From Ktedonobacter sp. SOSP1-85 (lineage in GTDB: Bacteria > Chloroflexota > Ktedonobacteria > Ktedonobacterales > Ktedonobacteraceae), in contig NZ_BNJI01000002.1 of the NCBI RefSeq assembly GCF_016587415.1, forward strand, positions 1,302,001-1,366,000: a stretch of 64,000 nucleotides of DNA, in the 5' to 3' direction. The number at the start of each line of letters is the position of its first letter. The stretch's first letter is position 1. The notes below the pieces were generated by a model. The model was not told where the DNA came from and made no database searches. It worked only from the letters and a program-made list of their open reading frames with translations. Of this stretch, positions 34,514 through 44,029 are shown one piece after another. Position numbers and translations under genes: made by a program.

Positions 34514-36250
34514 CTATTCTTGCTCAATGGATGCCCTTAGCCGAGGTTGCTGTTGTCTCTGGCGCTGACGGAGAGACCAGACATCCAAAAAGGCTTGCAC
34601 AACGTTCGGATCATATCGTGTTCCTGCTCCCTGTATGAGTTGTGCACAGGCATCTCCCTCTCCTCTTGCCTCGCGATCTGCGCTTGGCGAGGTCATTTCA
34701 TCGAAGGCATCGATGACCGCTACAATGCGCGCGAGGAACGGTATGCTCTCGCGTTGCAGTCCTCTCGGATGGCCACTCCCATCCCAGTGCTCATGGTGGG
34801 CGGCAACAATAGGAGCAAGGAGGGAGAAGATGCCACCTGCCTGAACCAGAATAGCGTGTCCAATGGTGGGATGAGCCTGTATTGCATCCTGCTCCTCTGC
34901 GGTGAGTGGTCCCGTTTGGGAAAGAAGCTCCTCAGATACCCCCACTTTCCCCAGGTCACGCAAGAGAGCCGCAAGACGTACCATTGCCACCTCTTTGGCA
35001 CTACACTTCATCCGCTTCGCTATTGCCTCTGTCAGCCCTGCCATCCGTTGCCCGTGTGTATATGCCTGGGAATCTCGTGCTTGTAAGAGGGCCAACAACG
35101 CTTGCTCCGTCATCGTCTCCATCGAGGTCAGCCCTTCTGTCTGCCCTTCCCCGCTGGTTGTCCATTGCCCTTGCGTGCCAGCGATACAGACGCGATTGCC
35201 CCCGTGTTGCTTCGCTTGATACATGGCCTGATCTCCCCGATGAATCAGGTCCTGATATCTGGTGGCATGGATTGGGTACACCGCCATACCAATACTCGCT
35301 GTCACACGTACGCTCACAGGAGATGACAGGTGTTCGTCTCTCCACACGAGCACTTCTTGTTCAATGCGAGCGCGGAGTTGGTTGGCAATGTGTGCCGCCT
35401 CCTGGGCGTTCACGGCAAACAAGAGCACCATAAATTCCTCGCCTCCATAGCGTCCAGCGACATGGTTCGTATCAAGCTCTGCCATACATTGCTGTATGCT
35501 CTTGCCTATCTGATGGAGGAGGGCATCCCCAGCGCGGTGCCCCCACATATCATTGATCTGTTTGAAATGATCCAGATCAAGGAACAGCACCGCACAGCCT
35601 GCTCCTTCCTCCCGGCACCTGGTGAGCAAATGTTCCAGTGCGCTCATCAATGTGCGGTGGTTACAGAGCCCTGTGAGGGCATCACGTTCTGCTCGTGTTA
35701 CCTGCTCCCGGTATAGCCTGTCTCGTTCTTGCAACAATTCCTGTTGCCGTTGCACCAGATGCTGTTGGCGCATATATGCTTGGGTTACTTGTGCTCGCAG
35801 GGCATTGTTCTGACGTATTTCCTGACTCAGATCATGTGCCAAGCGTCCCTGGTGAGAGACTTCTGTGCAAAGCCATCCAATCCCCACCAACGATCCAGTG
35901 CTCACCACGAGTGCCAGGCTCCATTGAGGGGTGGAGAGCCATCGTGATGCCCAGGAGGTGGTGAGCACCAGGGCAGTGCTCACCAGGGTGACAACGAATC
36001 CCAGCAGTGTCATTCCCAGAGCGAGATGTGTGCTCCGCCGACCTGGGGGACTATGGCGGACAATCCTGCTCCAAGCCAGTGAATGTCTGCTTATGAGCAT
36101 CCAAATGACGCATCCAAAGAGGATCAGTGTGGCTATCGACCAGACAAGAGCCTCAAGTGCTTGCAGCACAAGATTCACAGGCTCGCTGAGAGGGAGTACC
36201 CCAAGAGGGGAAGGAGGAAGGCCATGACGGTAAAGAGCAGCGTGCAACAA
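34514..36250 (-). CDS. membrane diguanylate cyclase with degenerate HD-GYP domain
   Basis: 578 aa: three membrane helices (about 25-50, 75-95, 108-128), a Gln-rich coiled coil (130-180), then GGDEF (RYGGEEFMVLL active site, FLDLDHFKQINDMWGH metal/substrate loop) and an HD-GYP-like domain (380-560). In the latter the HD pair reads RD (LLRDLGKVGV) and GYP reads GHP (HHEHWDGSGHPRGL), so phosphodiesterase activity may be lost. No RxxD inhibitory site precedes GGEEF. Likely makes c-di-GMP. The start overlaps the permease frame by 76 bp; a downstream start is possible. Confidence 0.88.
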   Translation of the reverse strand: MLHAALYRHGLPPSPLGVLPLSEPVNLVLQALEALVWSIATLILFGCVIWMLISRHSLAWSRIVRHSPPGRRSTHLALGMTLLGFVVTLVSTALVLTTSWASRWLSTPQWSLALVVSTGSLVGIGWLCTEVSHQGRLAHDLSQEIRQNNALRAQVTQAYMRQQHLVQRQQELLQERDRLYREQVTRAERDALTGLCNHRTLMSALEHLLTRCREEGAGCAVLFLDLDHFKQINDMWGHRAGDALLHQIGKSIQQCMAELDTNHVAGRYGGEEFMVLLFAVNAQEAAHIANQLRARIEQEVLVWRDEHLSSPVSVRVTASIGMAVYPIHATRYQDLIHRGDQAMYQAKQHGGNRVCIAGTQGQWTTSGEGQTEGLTSMETMTEQALLALLQARDSQAYTHGQRMAGLTEAIAKRMKCSAKEVAMVRLAALLRDLGKVGVSEELLSQTGPLTAEEQDAIQAHPTIGHAILVQAGGIFSLLAPIVAAHHEHWDGSGHPRGLQRESIPFLARIVAVIDAFDEMTSPSADREARGEGDACAQLIQGAGTRYDPNVVQAFLDVWSLRQRQRQQQPRLRASIEQE

Positions 36251-37180
36251 AGTGCTTGTGTCACTATCCCAATGAGAGGCACATGGTGGCGAGAGAGGCG
36301 GGGCAGCGCGAAAGGAAACAAGCGATCCTGTGCCATGGCGATGAGAAGACGGGAGAAGATCAGCAGAATCACAACAGAGGTGGCAATCTGGTTGAGGATA
36401 AGCATGACCAAGACCACATTACTGCATGTTGGTCCCCAGACCGTACGTGTCGCAATCACCATCGCCGTCATGGAGGTTGCCTTTTCTGGAGGAACGACCA
36501 CCATGACGCCGAAGGTGGCGGCAAGATAAGCCAGCAAGATACAGGCGCAGCCCCACCAGAGGAAGCGCCCGGCCCGTTGTCGTGCGACCTCATCACCACG
36601 CACTTCATTGCCCATGATGAAGGGCCAATCTATGCCCATAAATGCCCATGCCACGATGCCAAAGATCCCTATGTTTCGCGGAGAGGGCAACCAGGCATGC
36701 CAGCTCTGCCATATGTGGAGACCGATGACTGGAGCATGCCCTTGCATAAGCCACCATCCCCCGGCCAGGCCCACCAGAAAAAACGTTGCGACAGGCAAAC
36801 CAGCGGCTGCAAATAAGAGATGTTTCAAAGAGTGCAATGGGATCAGGGCGAGCATGGTTGTGACGAGCAAGAGGCACATTTCTCCTCCATAGGAGATAAG
36901 AGGAGAGCGAAACCATGCTGGGAGGAGCAAGAGTGCTGCTTGAAGGGTCGTTACAATGATGGTCATTCCAAATAACCAGGTACAGACGCCTGTCAGTTCC
37001 GCTAGGCGTCCTCCTACGATCTGTTTGATCCAGATGTAATGTCCGCCATAGAAAGAGAGCCACCGAGAGAGCCAACGCACCACTACCGCCATCGGAATCA
37101 AGAAGAAGAGGCCAAGCACCCAATAGAGCAAGGTAGCCGGACCGGCAAGTTGAACGCCACTGATGCACGTGAAGAAGAGA
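36175..37180 (-). pseudogene. APC-type amino-acid permease, main part (split by a TnpB element)
   Basis: About ten hydrophobic segments with the APC opening GVQLAGPATLLYWVLGLFFLIPMA and YGGHYIWIKQIVGG. The apparent N-terminus (first ~20 residues) is read from the end of the TnpB element. The true N-terminus lies at 39766-39918 (LGMRDLTSLLLLFI). Removing 37181-39760 joins TTTAT to TCTCTTCTTC in frame as LLLLFILFFTCISGV. At 359+ residues the C-terminus is also short for the family. Confidence 0.75.
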
Positions 37181-37512
37181 GTGACGACTCCCCACGGCTC
37201 AAGCCGGGGGCTTCTCAGGAGGCTTGCGCTTCCTGATGGCTCCGTCCGAGCCAAAGAGCTTTTATGTTGAGAGCGGCGTTGTGGTCTCTATCTCGTTCAC
37301 AGCCACACTCACAAGAATGCCAACGTTCTGAGAGTGTCTTCTTGCGAACCGTGCCACAACTGCTGCACACTTGACTGGTATATTTGGGGTCAACTAACAC
37401 CACCTGCACCGTACCAGCGTTCTCAGCTTTGTACTGACAAAAGGCGATGAATTGATTCCAACCAGCGTCCAATATACTTTTATTCAAGCCAGATTTCGCA
37501 CTGGCACCATTA

Positions 37513-38600
37513 TTGACCTGAGCATGAGGATCTAAAGTGAAGCACGATGCGAGCCGATGAACGGAGGTATGAGCAAGAAAGAACCCCTTCCCAAAGATTG
37601 GCGCGAAGGTCGACGACTGCGTGCCTGGCAACTGTATCAGCAAGGCTGGAAACAGAAAGACATCGCCGAGGCCTTGGGAGTCACTGAAGGTGCGGTGAGT
37701 CAATGGATGAGTCGAGCGAAGCAAGATGGTCCTGATGGGCTGCGCCACCAGCCACCACCAGGTCCCCAACCTAAACTGACTGAGGAACAACGCGCCCAGT
37801 TGCCTGACCTGCTGGCCAAAGGATCCGAGCACTATGGATTTCGCGGTGAGGCCTGGACCACGGCTCGGGTGGCAGTGCTGATCAAGCAGCAATTTGGTGT
37901 CAGGTATCATCCAGCCCATTGTAGCCGCCTCCTTCGCGCAGCCAAGCAGAGTGTGCAAAAACCGATTGAACTGGCCACCCAAAGGAATGAAGAGGCCATC
38001 AAGGCATGGAAAGAAGAGCGCTGGCCTGCCCTCAAAAAAAAGCAGAGCAAGAAAAGCGGCAGATCGTTTTTGTAGACGAGGCGGGCTTTTATCTCTTGCC
38101 GATGGCGGTACGCACGTATGCTCCTGTGGGCCAAACGCCGGTCCTGCGCGTGCCGCTGACGTATGACCACATCTCGGCTATTGGTGCGCTGACTCCCGAG
38201 GGGCGTCTCTTTATGCAGACCCAAGAACGCTCTTACAAGGGACCAGATGTGGTGGGGTTTCTGCGACTGCTGTTGCGCGAGATCCCAGGCAAGTTGCTCG
38301 TCATCTGGGACGGTTCCACCATCCATCGCTGCCAGGCCGTCAAAGATTTCCTGGCGCAAGGCGCTGCTGCACGCATTCACCTGGAACGTTTGCCTGCCTA
38401 TGCACCCGAGTTCAATCCCCAGGAAGGAGTCTGGAATCTGCTTAAACGTCGTGAACTCAAGAATCGCTGTTGCAAGGATCTGTCTGAGCTTGAGCATGAA
38501 CTGCTGCTCGCCCGTGCAAGGCTCAGGCATCGCAAGCAGGCTCTGCGTCACTGTTTTGCTCATGCCGGCTACTCTCTTTAGGTTTTTATGCTCAGATCAA
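37513..38600 (+). mobile_element. IS630-family element in tnpB, TA target duplication
   Basis: The inverted ends TTGACCTGAGCATG and TTGATCTGAGCAT, with a shared CTAAAG subterminal word, are flanked by TA at 37511-37512 and 38601-38602. Length 1088 bp. Confidence 0.9.
37557..38581 (+). CDS. IS630 transposase, two overlapping frames joined by a -1 frameshift
   Basis: OrfA (37557-38075) supplies the HTH (WKQKDIAEALGVTEGAVSQWM). OrfB (to 38581) supplies the DDE domain: IVFVDEAGFYLLP (Asp), VIWDGSTIHRC (Asp) and PEFNPQEGVWNLLKR (Glu). The frames meet at an A8 run (38034-38041) and OrfB is in the -1 frame, the programmed-frameshift design known for this family. The copy at 47007-48013 has the same arrangement with A9. 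Confidence 0.88.
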
Positions 38601-39457
38601 TAGGAAGATACTTACCTGTCTCTGCGTCTTGCTTGGGCTTGGCTCGTTTGGAGAGGTTAGAAGGCGCGATATCCTCAAAAACGATGGTTTCGTAGGTGTT
38701 GACCAAACGACGCGACCACTGATGCAGATAGTCTTGCCTCTGATTGCGAACCTTCCTATGCAGCTTTGCTACACGCTGTATAACCTTCTTACGACGCTTA
38801 GAACCCCGTTTCTTTCTCGACAGACCTTGTTGAGCTTTGGCGAGCTTCTTCTCTGCTTTGCGAGAGTGGCGTGGGTTTTCAATCACGTCGCCAGTGGAGA
38901 GGGTTGCCAACTTCGAGACCCCAAGATCAATACCCACGGCATCATCGATGTAGGGCGTGCGTGGGCAAGCTTGCACTTCACAGGCCAAACACACGTACCA
39001 GCATTGCCCCTCTCGCTTGATGGTACATGTCTTCACAGTGCCAAGCACCTCACGGTGTAGCTTGAGCTTCACATGCCCAATTTTGGAAAGCTCAATCCGC
39101 CCATTCTTGAGGGAGAAGCCGGCTTGTGGGTACGTAAAGCTATCGTAGTGATTGCGCCCCTGAAAGCGTGGGAATCCTGGGGTCTCATGGTTGTTCACAC
39201 GTCGAAAGAAGTCTTTAAACGCTTTCTCTACCCTCTTCAGCACATCCTGCAACACCTGAGAGTGGATGTCCTTGTACTCTTCCCTGATCTCCTTGATTTG
39301 AGGGAGTTGATTGGCTTGCGCATTGTAGTTTGTGCCCTTGCCAGTGTACTTATACATCTCTCGACGCTCTTGTAAAGCGGCATTGTACAGCTCGCAACAT
39401 CTAGCAAGAGTCCAATCTAGCTTCTCACGCTGATTCTTGGTGGGGTAAAGGCGAAAC

Positions 39458-39631
39458 TTAAAGGTCTTGAGAGCCATGCGGTTTCACCTGCTCTTTCTTG
39501 AGGGCTTCACCTACTAAGCGATCAAGCACTTCTACCATGCTTTTCTTTTGCAGAGCCGCAAGAAGTCTCAAGCTGTCGTGTGTTTTGACCCACATCTTGA
39601 TAGTCGTTTGTTCTTCTCTATGTCTCTTCAT
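39458..39631 (-). CDS. small ribbon-helix-helix-like protein encoded upstream of tnpB
   Basis: 57 aa, TTIKMWVKTHDSLRLLAALQ then SMVEVLDRLVGEALKKEQ: a short beta strand plus two helices, the plan of CopG/MetJ-type DNA-binding proteins. It overlaps the tnpB start by 20 bp, so the two are translationally coupled. It may repress the element or bind its ends; that is inference. Confidence 0.65.
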   Translation of the reverse strand: MKRHREEQTTIKMWVKTHDSLRLLAALQKKSMVEVLDRLVGEALKKEQVKPHGSQDL

Positions 39632-39765
39632 GGTTGTAATTATACAACATTGTGAGCATAAATACAAGTGTAGCGTTCTCCCCTACCACCCTATCCACCC
39701 ACAAAAGGAACGGCCCTCATATCCCTATGGCTAAAGCCAAGGGTTTTACGGGCCGGTTTGATAAA

Positions 39766-39918
39766 CAACAGCAGGAGGCTGGTGAGATCTCGCATCCCCA
39801 GTTCTTGAGGAAACCCCTCACTCCTTAGAGCCACCACGGTGGCTCTTGCCGCATCGGCTTCTGCTGCTGACGTAGTCTCCGTGTTCTCTTCCATTGGCCT
39901 ACTAACTTCATGGTTCAT
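39766..39918 (-). pseudogene. APC permease, N-terminal exon-like fragment
   Basis: About 51 residues, ending LGMRDLTSLLLLFI where the TnpB element begins. The RDL-x-hydrophobic pattern is the usual entry to helix 1 of APC transporters and continues at 37180. An acidic/alanine-rich N-terminal tail precedes it. Confidence 0.55.
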
Positions 39919-40205
39919 TGCTGGAGGGTGTGCTGATCGTCCTTGCTGTCTTGTGACCAGAGAGGGTGGGAAGGCTGATGGAGCGGTGATAGGCTTCCTC
40001 CCTTCCAGCCGCTGATGAGATCCCCTGAGAGTTCTCGTTCACCCTTGATAGCTAGGTCTTCCTTTGTTCCTCTCTCCCGCTATTATTATGCCTCTTCTTT
40101 CCTATTTTATTTTTGCCTTTTGTGTTTGAGACTCACCAGAGCTGAGAGCATGAACCCTTTTGCCCTTTGATCAGTTTTTCGCGCAGCCTGGAGATGATCT
40201 TTTTG
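39919..40205. other. intergenic, nothing recognised
   Basis: 287 bp without supported gene or repeat, leading into the GGTAGAC array. Confidence 0.4.
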
Positions 40206-40330
40206 GCAGATGGTAGACTTTCTCTCTCTCCAATTGGTAGGCTTTTGCGAAATTGGTAGACTCTTCAGTGGAAGGTAGACTTTTCGTATATACATGGTAG
40301 ACTTTTCAGCGAATGGTAGGTGCTGCCATA
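40206..40330 (+). repeat. six direct repeats of TGGTAGACTTTTC
   Basis: Copies start near 40211, 40235, 40254, 40273, 40295 and 40314 with spacing of 19-24 bp (variants TGGTAGGCTTTTG, TGGTAGACTCTTC). No protein frame. The layout is like a transposase-binding end or replication iterons. Confidence 0.75.
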
Positions 40331-40417
40331 ATATGCCTCTGGACCATCAATTTGCTCTGGTTTCATGGGAACAAGAACACGCGAAATGATGGCTAATGGA
40401 TGGCACAACCAGAGATT

Positions 40418-40744
40418 TTAGTCGCATCGAAGGAGGTGTGATGCATTGGCTTGAGGCGCTAGCTTATGAGGATGTTGCTGAGAAGAAGAGGGAGACAACT
40501 GACAGCTCAATCGTTTTTTTTGAGTATGACAGCCAAACTGACAGCTAAGCCGGTAGACAACCACAGACATCCAGATAAAAGCGTAGAGAATGTGGCTTGA
40601 AATGAGCACGCAGTAGACAGTGATGGACGTTGGTAGACAGCTACCCTGCAATTCTGCTCCTGCGGCTCGCGCCAGATCGGGCACGTCGAAAGGGAAGAGG
40701 GTTCGTATCTGCTCTAGCGTTGGTTTTTTCTTTCGATCAATCAT
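40418..40744 (-). pseudogene. fragment of a small regulatory-type protein interrupted by GACAGC repeats
   Basis: The start MIDRKKKPTLEQIRTLFPFD then VPDLARAAGAEL looks like a genuine N-terminus (helix-turn-helix-like), but the remainder is read from direct repeats (ACTGACAGCT, GGTAGACAGCTACC, TATGACAGCC). Probably truncated by a repeat-bearing end. The repeats near 40495-40640 form a second cluster related to the GGTAGAC array. Confidence 0.35.
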
Positions 40745-41560
40745 CGTTCTACCTACCTGCTTTTGAGTGAGTTTTGCATTCCAAGTTCTTGTTGTATTCC
40801 TAGTCCCTCTTTTGTCAGAACGGGAGGGAGGCGTGAAAGCCGTTCATGAAGGAAATGAGCGTGGCAAAGCCGGAGTGGAGATCAGGGATGTCGAAGACCA
40901 TCAGCCAAGGCAAGAGCAAGCAGTAGAAGACGTAGGCTGGAGAATGAGTCGCAGGTTGTTCAGCAGGTTTTTCCATCCCTGCGCCTGATCCCACCACACA
41001 TGCTCATTGAAGGAAGCGATACAAGCAGTCTCCTAATATAAGACAATAATATCTCTGCCTTTGCCGTTCCCTGGTAGGCTTCTGTGTTTTCAGTTCTGAC
41101 ACAACCCCTCGTGTCATCATCACTGATAAGCTCAGAAGTTATGGTGCGGCGAAACGCGAGATCCTGCCTGGTGTGGAGCATCGTCAGCACAAACACTTGA
41201 ACAATAGAGCAGAAAACTCACACTAACCCACCCGACTGCGTGAAAGGAAAATGCGGCGCTTCAAATCAACCCGCACAGGCCCAACGCTTTCTCTCCACCT
41301 TTGGCCCCATTGCTGGGCATTTTCAACCGCGACGGCACCGTTTGCGTGCTGGAGAATATCGTACCATTTCCCAGGACCGCTTCCAGCAATGGAATGAGGT
41401 GGCTGGAGTCAAGCAGGCTGCATAACGATCTATCTTCCCCAATTTCACTGCCTTGCTGTATTTTTCTTCTTTATAGCTCAACAATACACTGCATTCCTAC
41501 AAGCAAGTTGACAATACCGGTGCAGTTGCTCCTGCCAGGCGGCAATCTCATTCCACATAG
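40745..41560. other. gene-poor stretch
   Basis: No frame with recognisable domain or good ribosome site. Short frames on both strands look incidental. Confidence 0.4.
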
Positions 41561-41660
41561 CTCCTCCTTGTTATCGGCATAGCTACATTATCGGCGCAGT
41601 TTTTCGGGAGATCGCGTCCACAACTCTGCCGATAATATACCACGGGGAAGAGGAAACTGT
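41561..41660. repeat. TTATCGGCRYAG iteron cluster
   Basis: TTATCGGCATAG and TTATCGGCGCAG followed by TTTTTCGGG, then inverted CTCTGCCGATAATA and CTGTGCCGATAAG. The spacing and the spacer recall the iteron scaffold, in a facing arrangement. It lies 168-267 bp before the alcohol dehydrogenase start and could be a decayed element or operators. Confidence 0.45.
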
Positions 41661-41827
41661 GCCGATAAGCCCCCTTTGCGGTCCAGTTGGAGGCAAGAGA
41701 TAACCGCTCGTGTTTGTTTATGTGCGTATACAAATCGTAGGAAGACGCCATGAAACTCAGCCAATCAGAACAAGAACAAGAACAAACGCATCTGAATGCA
41801 AAAAGGACATATCCCAAGGAGAACACG

Positions 41828-42886
41828 ATGTCCAAAATCCATGCGTGGGCTGCTCATGGTCCCGGACAACCCCTCGTTCCCTACGAATACGAGGCTGGAA
41901 CGCTTGGTCCAGAGGAAGTTGAAATCGCGGTAGAATCCTGTGGACTCTGCCATTCTGATCTTTCCATCCGCAACAATGATTGGGGCATATCAACCTATCC
42001 CTGCATTCCTGGTCACGAAGTCATCGGTCGCGTGGTCGCCTTAGAGGAGCATGCCAAAGGGCTGACCATTGGTCAGCATGTTGGACTTGGGTGGTCTGCC
42101 CAGAGTTGTTTGCACTGTCACGAGTGTCTTTCAGGCAATCACCATCTCTGCAGCCAGGTTGTCCCTACGATCGTTGGCCACTACGGCGGCTTTGCTGAAC
42201 GGGTACGCGCTCAGTGGACCTGGGCCATTCCATTACCTGATGCATTAGATACAAGCGCAGCAGGTCCTCTCCTGTGCGGTGGTATCACGGTCCTCTCACC
42301 TTTCCTCACCCATGATATCAAACCCACTCAGCGCGTTGGGGTCGTCGGCATTGGCGGACTCGGTCATCTGGCCCTGAAGTTTGCAACCGCCTGGGGCTGT
42401 GAAGTGACCGCTTTGACCTCTAGTGAGTCTAAATATGAAGAAGCAAGATCCTTTGGTGCTCACCGGGTTCTCTCTAGCCGGAACTCGGAAGAGATTCGTG
42501 CCCTGGCTGGTGCTCTCGACCACGTGATCGTCGCAGTGAATGTCCCGCTCGATTGGTCGGCGTTGATCGCCACGCTTGCGCCTCAGGGACAGTTACACAT
42601 TGTTGGTGCCGTGCTGGAAGCAATTCCAGTTGCAGCCTTCGACCTGATAAATGGTCAGCGGAGCGTTTCAGGATCTCCCACTGGCTCACCGGTCGCTATT
42701 GCGGATATGTTGAACTTTGCTGCGCGTCATCACATCGTACCACTAGTTGAGCATTTTAAGATGAGTGATGTGAATGAGGCTTTTGCCCGCCTGGAATCAG
42801 GCAAAGCGCATTACCGTATTGTGCTCGACGCGGACTTTGGAAGCACGGGAATTGCGCCCACTGATCGAAGGAAAATCCTGGGTTGA
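41828..42886 (+). CDS. zinc-dependent alcohol dehydrogenase (YahK/CAD-like)
   Basis: 352-aa MDR enzyme, NADP(H)-dependent alcohol/aldehyde oxidoreductase. Catalytic zinc ligands appear in ESCGLCHSDL (Cys) and PGHEVIGRV (His, Glu). The structural zinc loop reads SCLHCHECLSGNHHLC. The Rossmann motif is VGVVGIGGLGHLALKFA. The ATG at 41828 follows AAGGAG; an upstream in-frame ATG gives an unlikely Gln/Glu-rich leader. Terminated by a GTCAATCCCA hairpin. Confidence 0.92.
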   Translation: MSKIHAWAAHGPGQPLVPYEYEAGTLGPEEVEIAVESCGLCHSDLSIRNNDWGISTYPCIPGHEVIGRVVALEEHAKGLTIGQHVGLGWSAQSCLHCHECLSGNHHLCSQVVPTIVGHYGGFAERVRAQWTWAIPLPDALDTSAAGPLLCGGITVLSPFLTHDIKPTQRVGVVGIGGLGHLALKFATAWGCEVTALTSSESKYEEARSFGAHRVLSSRNSEEIRALAGALDHVIVAVNVPLDWSALIATLAPQGQLHIVGAVLEAIPVAAFDLINGQRSVSGSPTGSPVAIADMLNFAARHHIVPLVEHFKMSDVNEAFARLESGKAHYRIVLDADFGSTGIAPTDRRKILG

Positions 42887-42895
42887 GGGTGGAGT

Positions 42896-42936
42896 GTCAA
42901 TCCCAACATTATCCTGGCGGGCAGGCTGGGATTGAC
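42896..42936 (+). terminator. GTCAATCCCA/TGGGATTGAC hairpin after the dehydrogenase
   Basis: 10-bp perfect stem 10 nt after the stop codon. The arm sequence is the same word as the ends of the DUF2690 cassette, so it may be a mobile hairpin used as a terminator. Confidence 0.5.
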
Positions 42937-42939
42937 CCG

Positions 42940-43203
42940 ATTTTGAAGAGTATCTGAAGCGAAGGGGAGAAGGGCGAGTATCTCTTGTCTCGGGGAGGAA
43001 TCACTAACAGCACAAAAACCTTGATTGTTATCTGCACGGGTGGTGACTTCCTTACTCACAATTGCTATAAAGGCGGATATGGGTGTGAGCTTTCCCTGTT
43101 GCACCAGGTCTTGCACCCATCCTACTGATACTTGCAGATACTTTGCCACCTGCTGTATCGTCATTCTCTCATTTTCCGCTAGTGGCTTCGTTGGCTGTTT
43201 CAC
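42940..43203 (-). CDS. small helix-turn-helix (excisionase-like) protein, 3' end uncertain
   Basis: The N-terminal part RMTIQQVAKYLQVSVGWVQDLVQQGKLTPI is an HTH_17/excisionase-type DNA-binding motif. Downstream of about residue 50 the composition is poor, and the frame runs on into the 3' end of the dehydrogenase (nominal stop at 42811), suggesting truncation. It overlaps the upstream HTH gene by 35 bp. Confidence 0.45.
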
Positions 43204-43558
43204 TTTTCTGCCTCCTCCTCCTCTTCTCCTTCAGCTTGGTCACATAATATTCATGATGGTAAACAGATCGTGTATTCTCTGGATTGTAGGTCCTGGTCTT
43301 GCTCTGACCTACTTGATCTAAACGATACTCAAACTTGTCCACCTGGACGCGAGGGAAGTACAATCGTTTCCCTTGAGAGGGACCTTCTTTGAGTATCAAC
43401 TTACCCGTCTCGTTGTCGCGCATATAGGCAGTCAACCTTCCATCATTAATGTAATGGGGAAGTGACGTCAAAGGACAGCCGATTTTATCTGCCGCCTCTC
43501 GCGACGTATATGCATCTTCTAATTTGAGTTCCTTGGCAGCTTCATCAAATCCGCTCAC
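43169..43558 (-). CDS. helix-turn-helix DNA-binding protein, 129 aa
   Basis: EDAYTSREAADKIGCPLTSLPHYINDGRLTAYMRD resembles a MerR/excisionase winged HTH, followed by a beta hairpin (GKRLYFPRVQVDKFEYRL) and a Lys/Arg-rich tail (KLKEKRRRRQK). It forms a tandem pair with the HTH gene at 43203. Such pairs are typical of mobile-element regulators; the target is unknown. Confidence 0.6.
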   Translation of the reverse strand: MSGFDEAAKELKLEDAYTSREAADKIGCPLTSLPHYINDGRLTAYMRDNETGKLILKEGPSQGKRLYFPRVQVDKFEYRLDQVGQSKTRTYNPENTRSVYHHEYYVTKLKEKRRRRQKSETANEATSGK

Positions 43559-44029
43559 TAACCAATTCTCCTCTGTAATTGACGAACATTTTCTTGCTAT
43601 TAGGCTGGGCGTAATATAATAGGTAAAATAGTGGCTCTACTGTGCTTCTGCCTTTCCAAGGATTTTTGTATTTTTACGCTGTAACAATAGTTTGATGCTA
43701 TAAAATCTGGGCTGATGAGTAATAGAGTGATATCAACAGTATTAATTTGTGTGTTGGTTTCCGATTCCCAATTCATGCCTGGCTCAATTTCACGATTGTA
43801 TCAATCCTGAATGCTTCAAGGGTCGTAAATAAATATCAAGTTTTTCTCGCAGGCCTTTATCTTTGCGTGAGTAACAGTAAAAAAACTCTTACTGCTTTAT
43901 TCTATTTTGCAAACTCCATTTGTCAAATCCGCCTTATTTGTTACATCTTTCTTTAATTTAGTAGAAAGTTATGTAGCTGTCAATAAGGCCTGCTTTTTAT
44001 ATCATTCTGTCTGGTATTCGCTTTGTTAG
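43559..44029. other. AT-rich intergenic region
   Basis: 470 bp noticeably richer in A+T than its surroundings, bordered by the HTH pair and the IS5 element. No gene, tRNA or repeat recognised; it may hold promoters of the HTH pair. Confidence 0.4.

Larger units (their letters stand above)
37215..39477 (-). pseudogene. tnpB: TnpB gene split by IS630 (reconstructable)
   Basis: The 5' part (39477-38601) has FRLYPTKNQREKLDWTLARC, GIDLGVSKLATLS (RuvC Asp) and VFEDIAPSNLSKRAK (Glu). The 3' part (37510-37215) has CSSCGTVRKKTLSERWHSCECG (zinc finger) and DRDHNAALNIKAL (Asp). Removing the IS630 and one TA rejoins GKYLP to NGASAKSG with no frame change, giving about 390 aa with every catalytic residue. 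Precise excision would restore a functional gene. Confidence 0.9.
37181..39760 (-). mobile_element. IS605-type TnpB element inserted in the permease, itself carrying an IS630
   Basis: The left end (LE) is near 39760 next to TTTAT (target-adjacent motif), with the hairpin CCCTTGGC/GCCATAGGG. The right end is near 37181 with the hairpin CCCCCGGCTTGAGCCGTGGGG. There is no tnpA. The boundaries were set by restoring the permease frame, so they are inferred to within a few bases. It contains an RHH-like gene, tnpB and an IS630. Confidence 0.7.
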
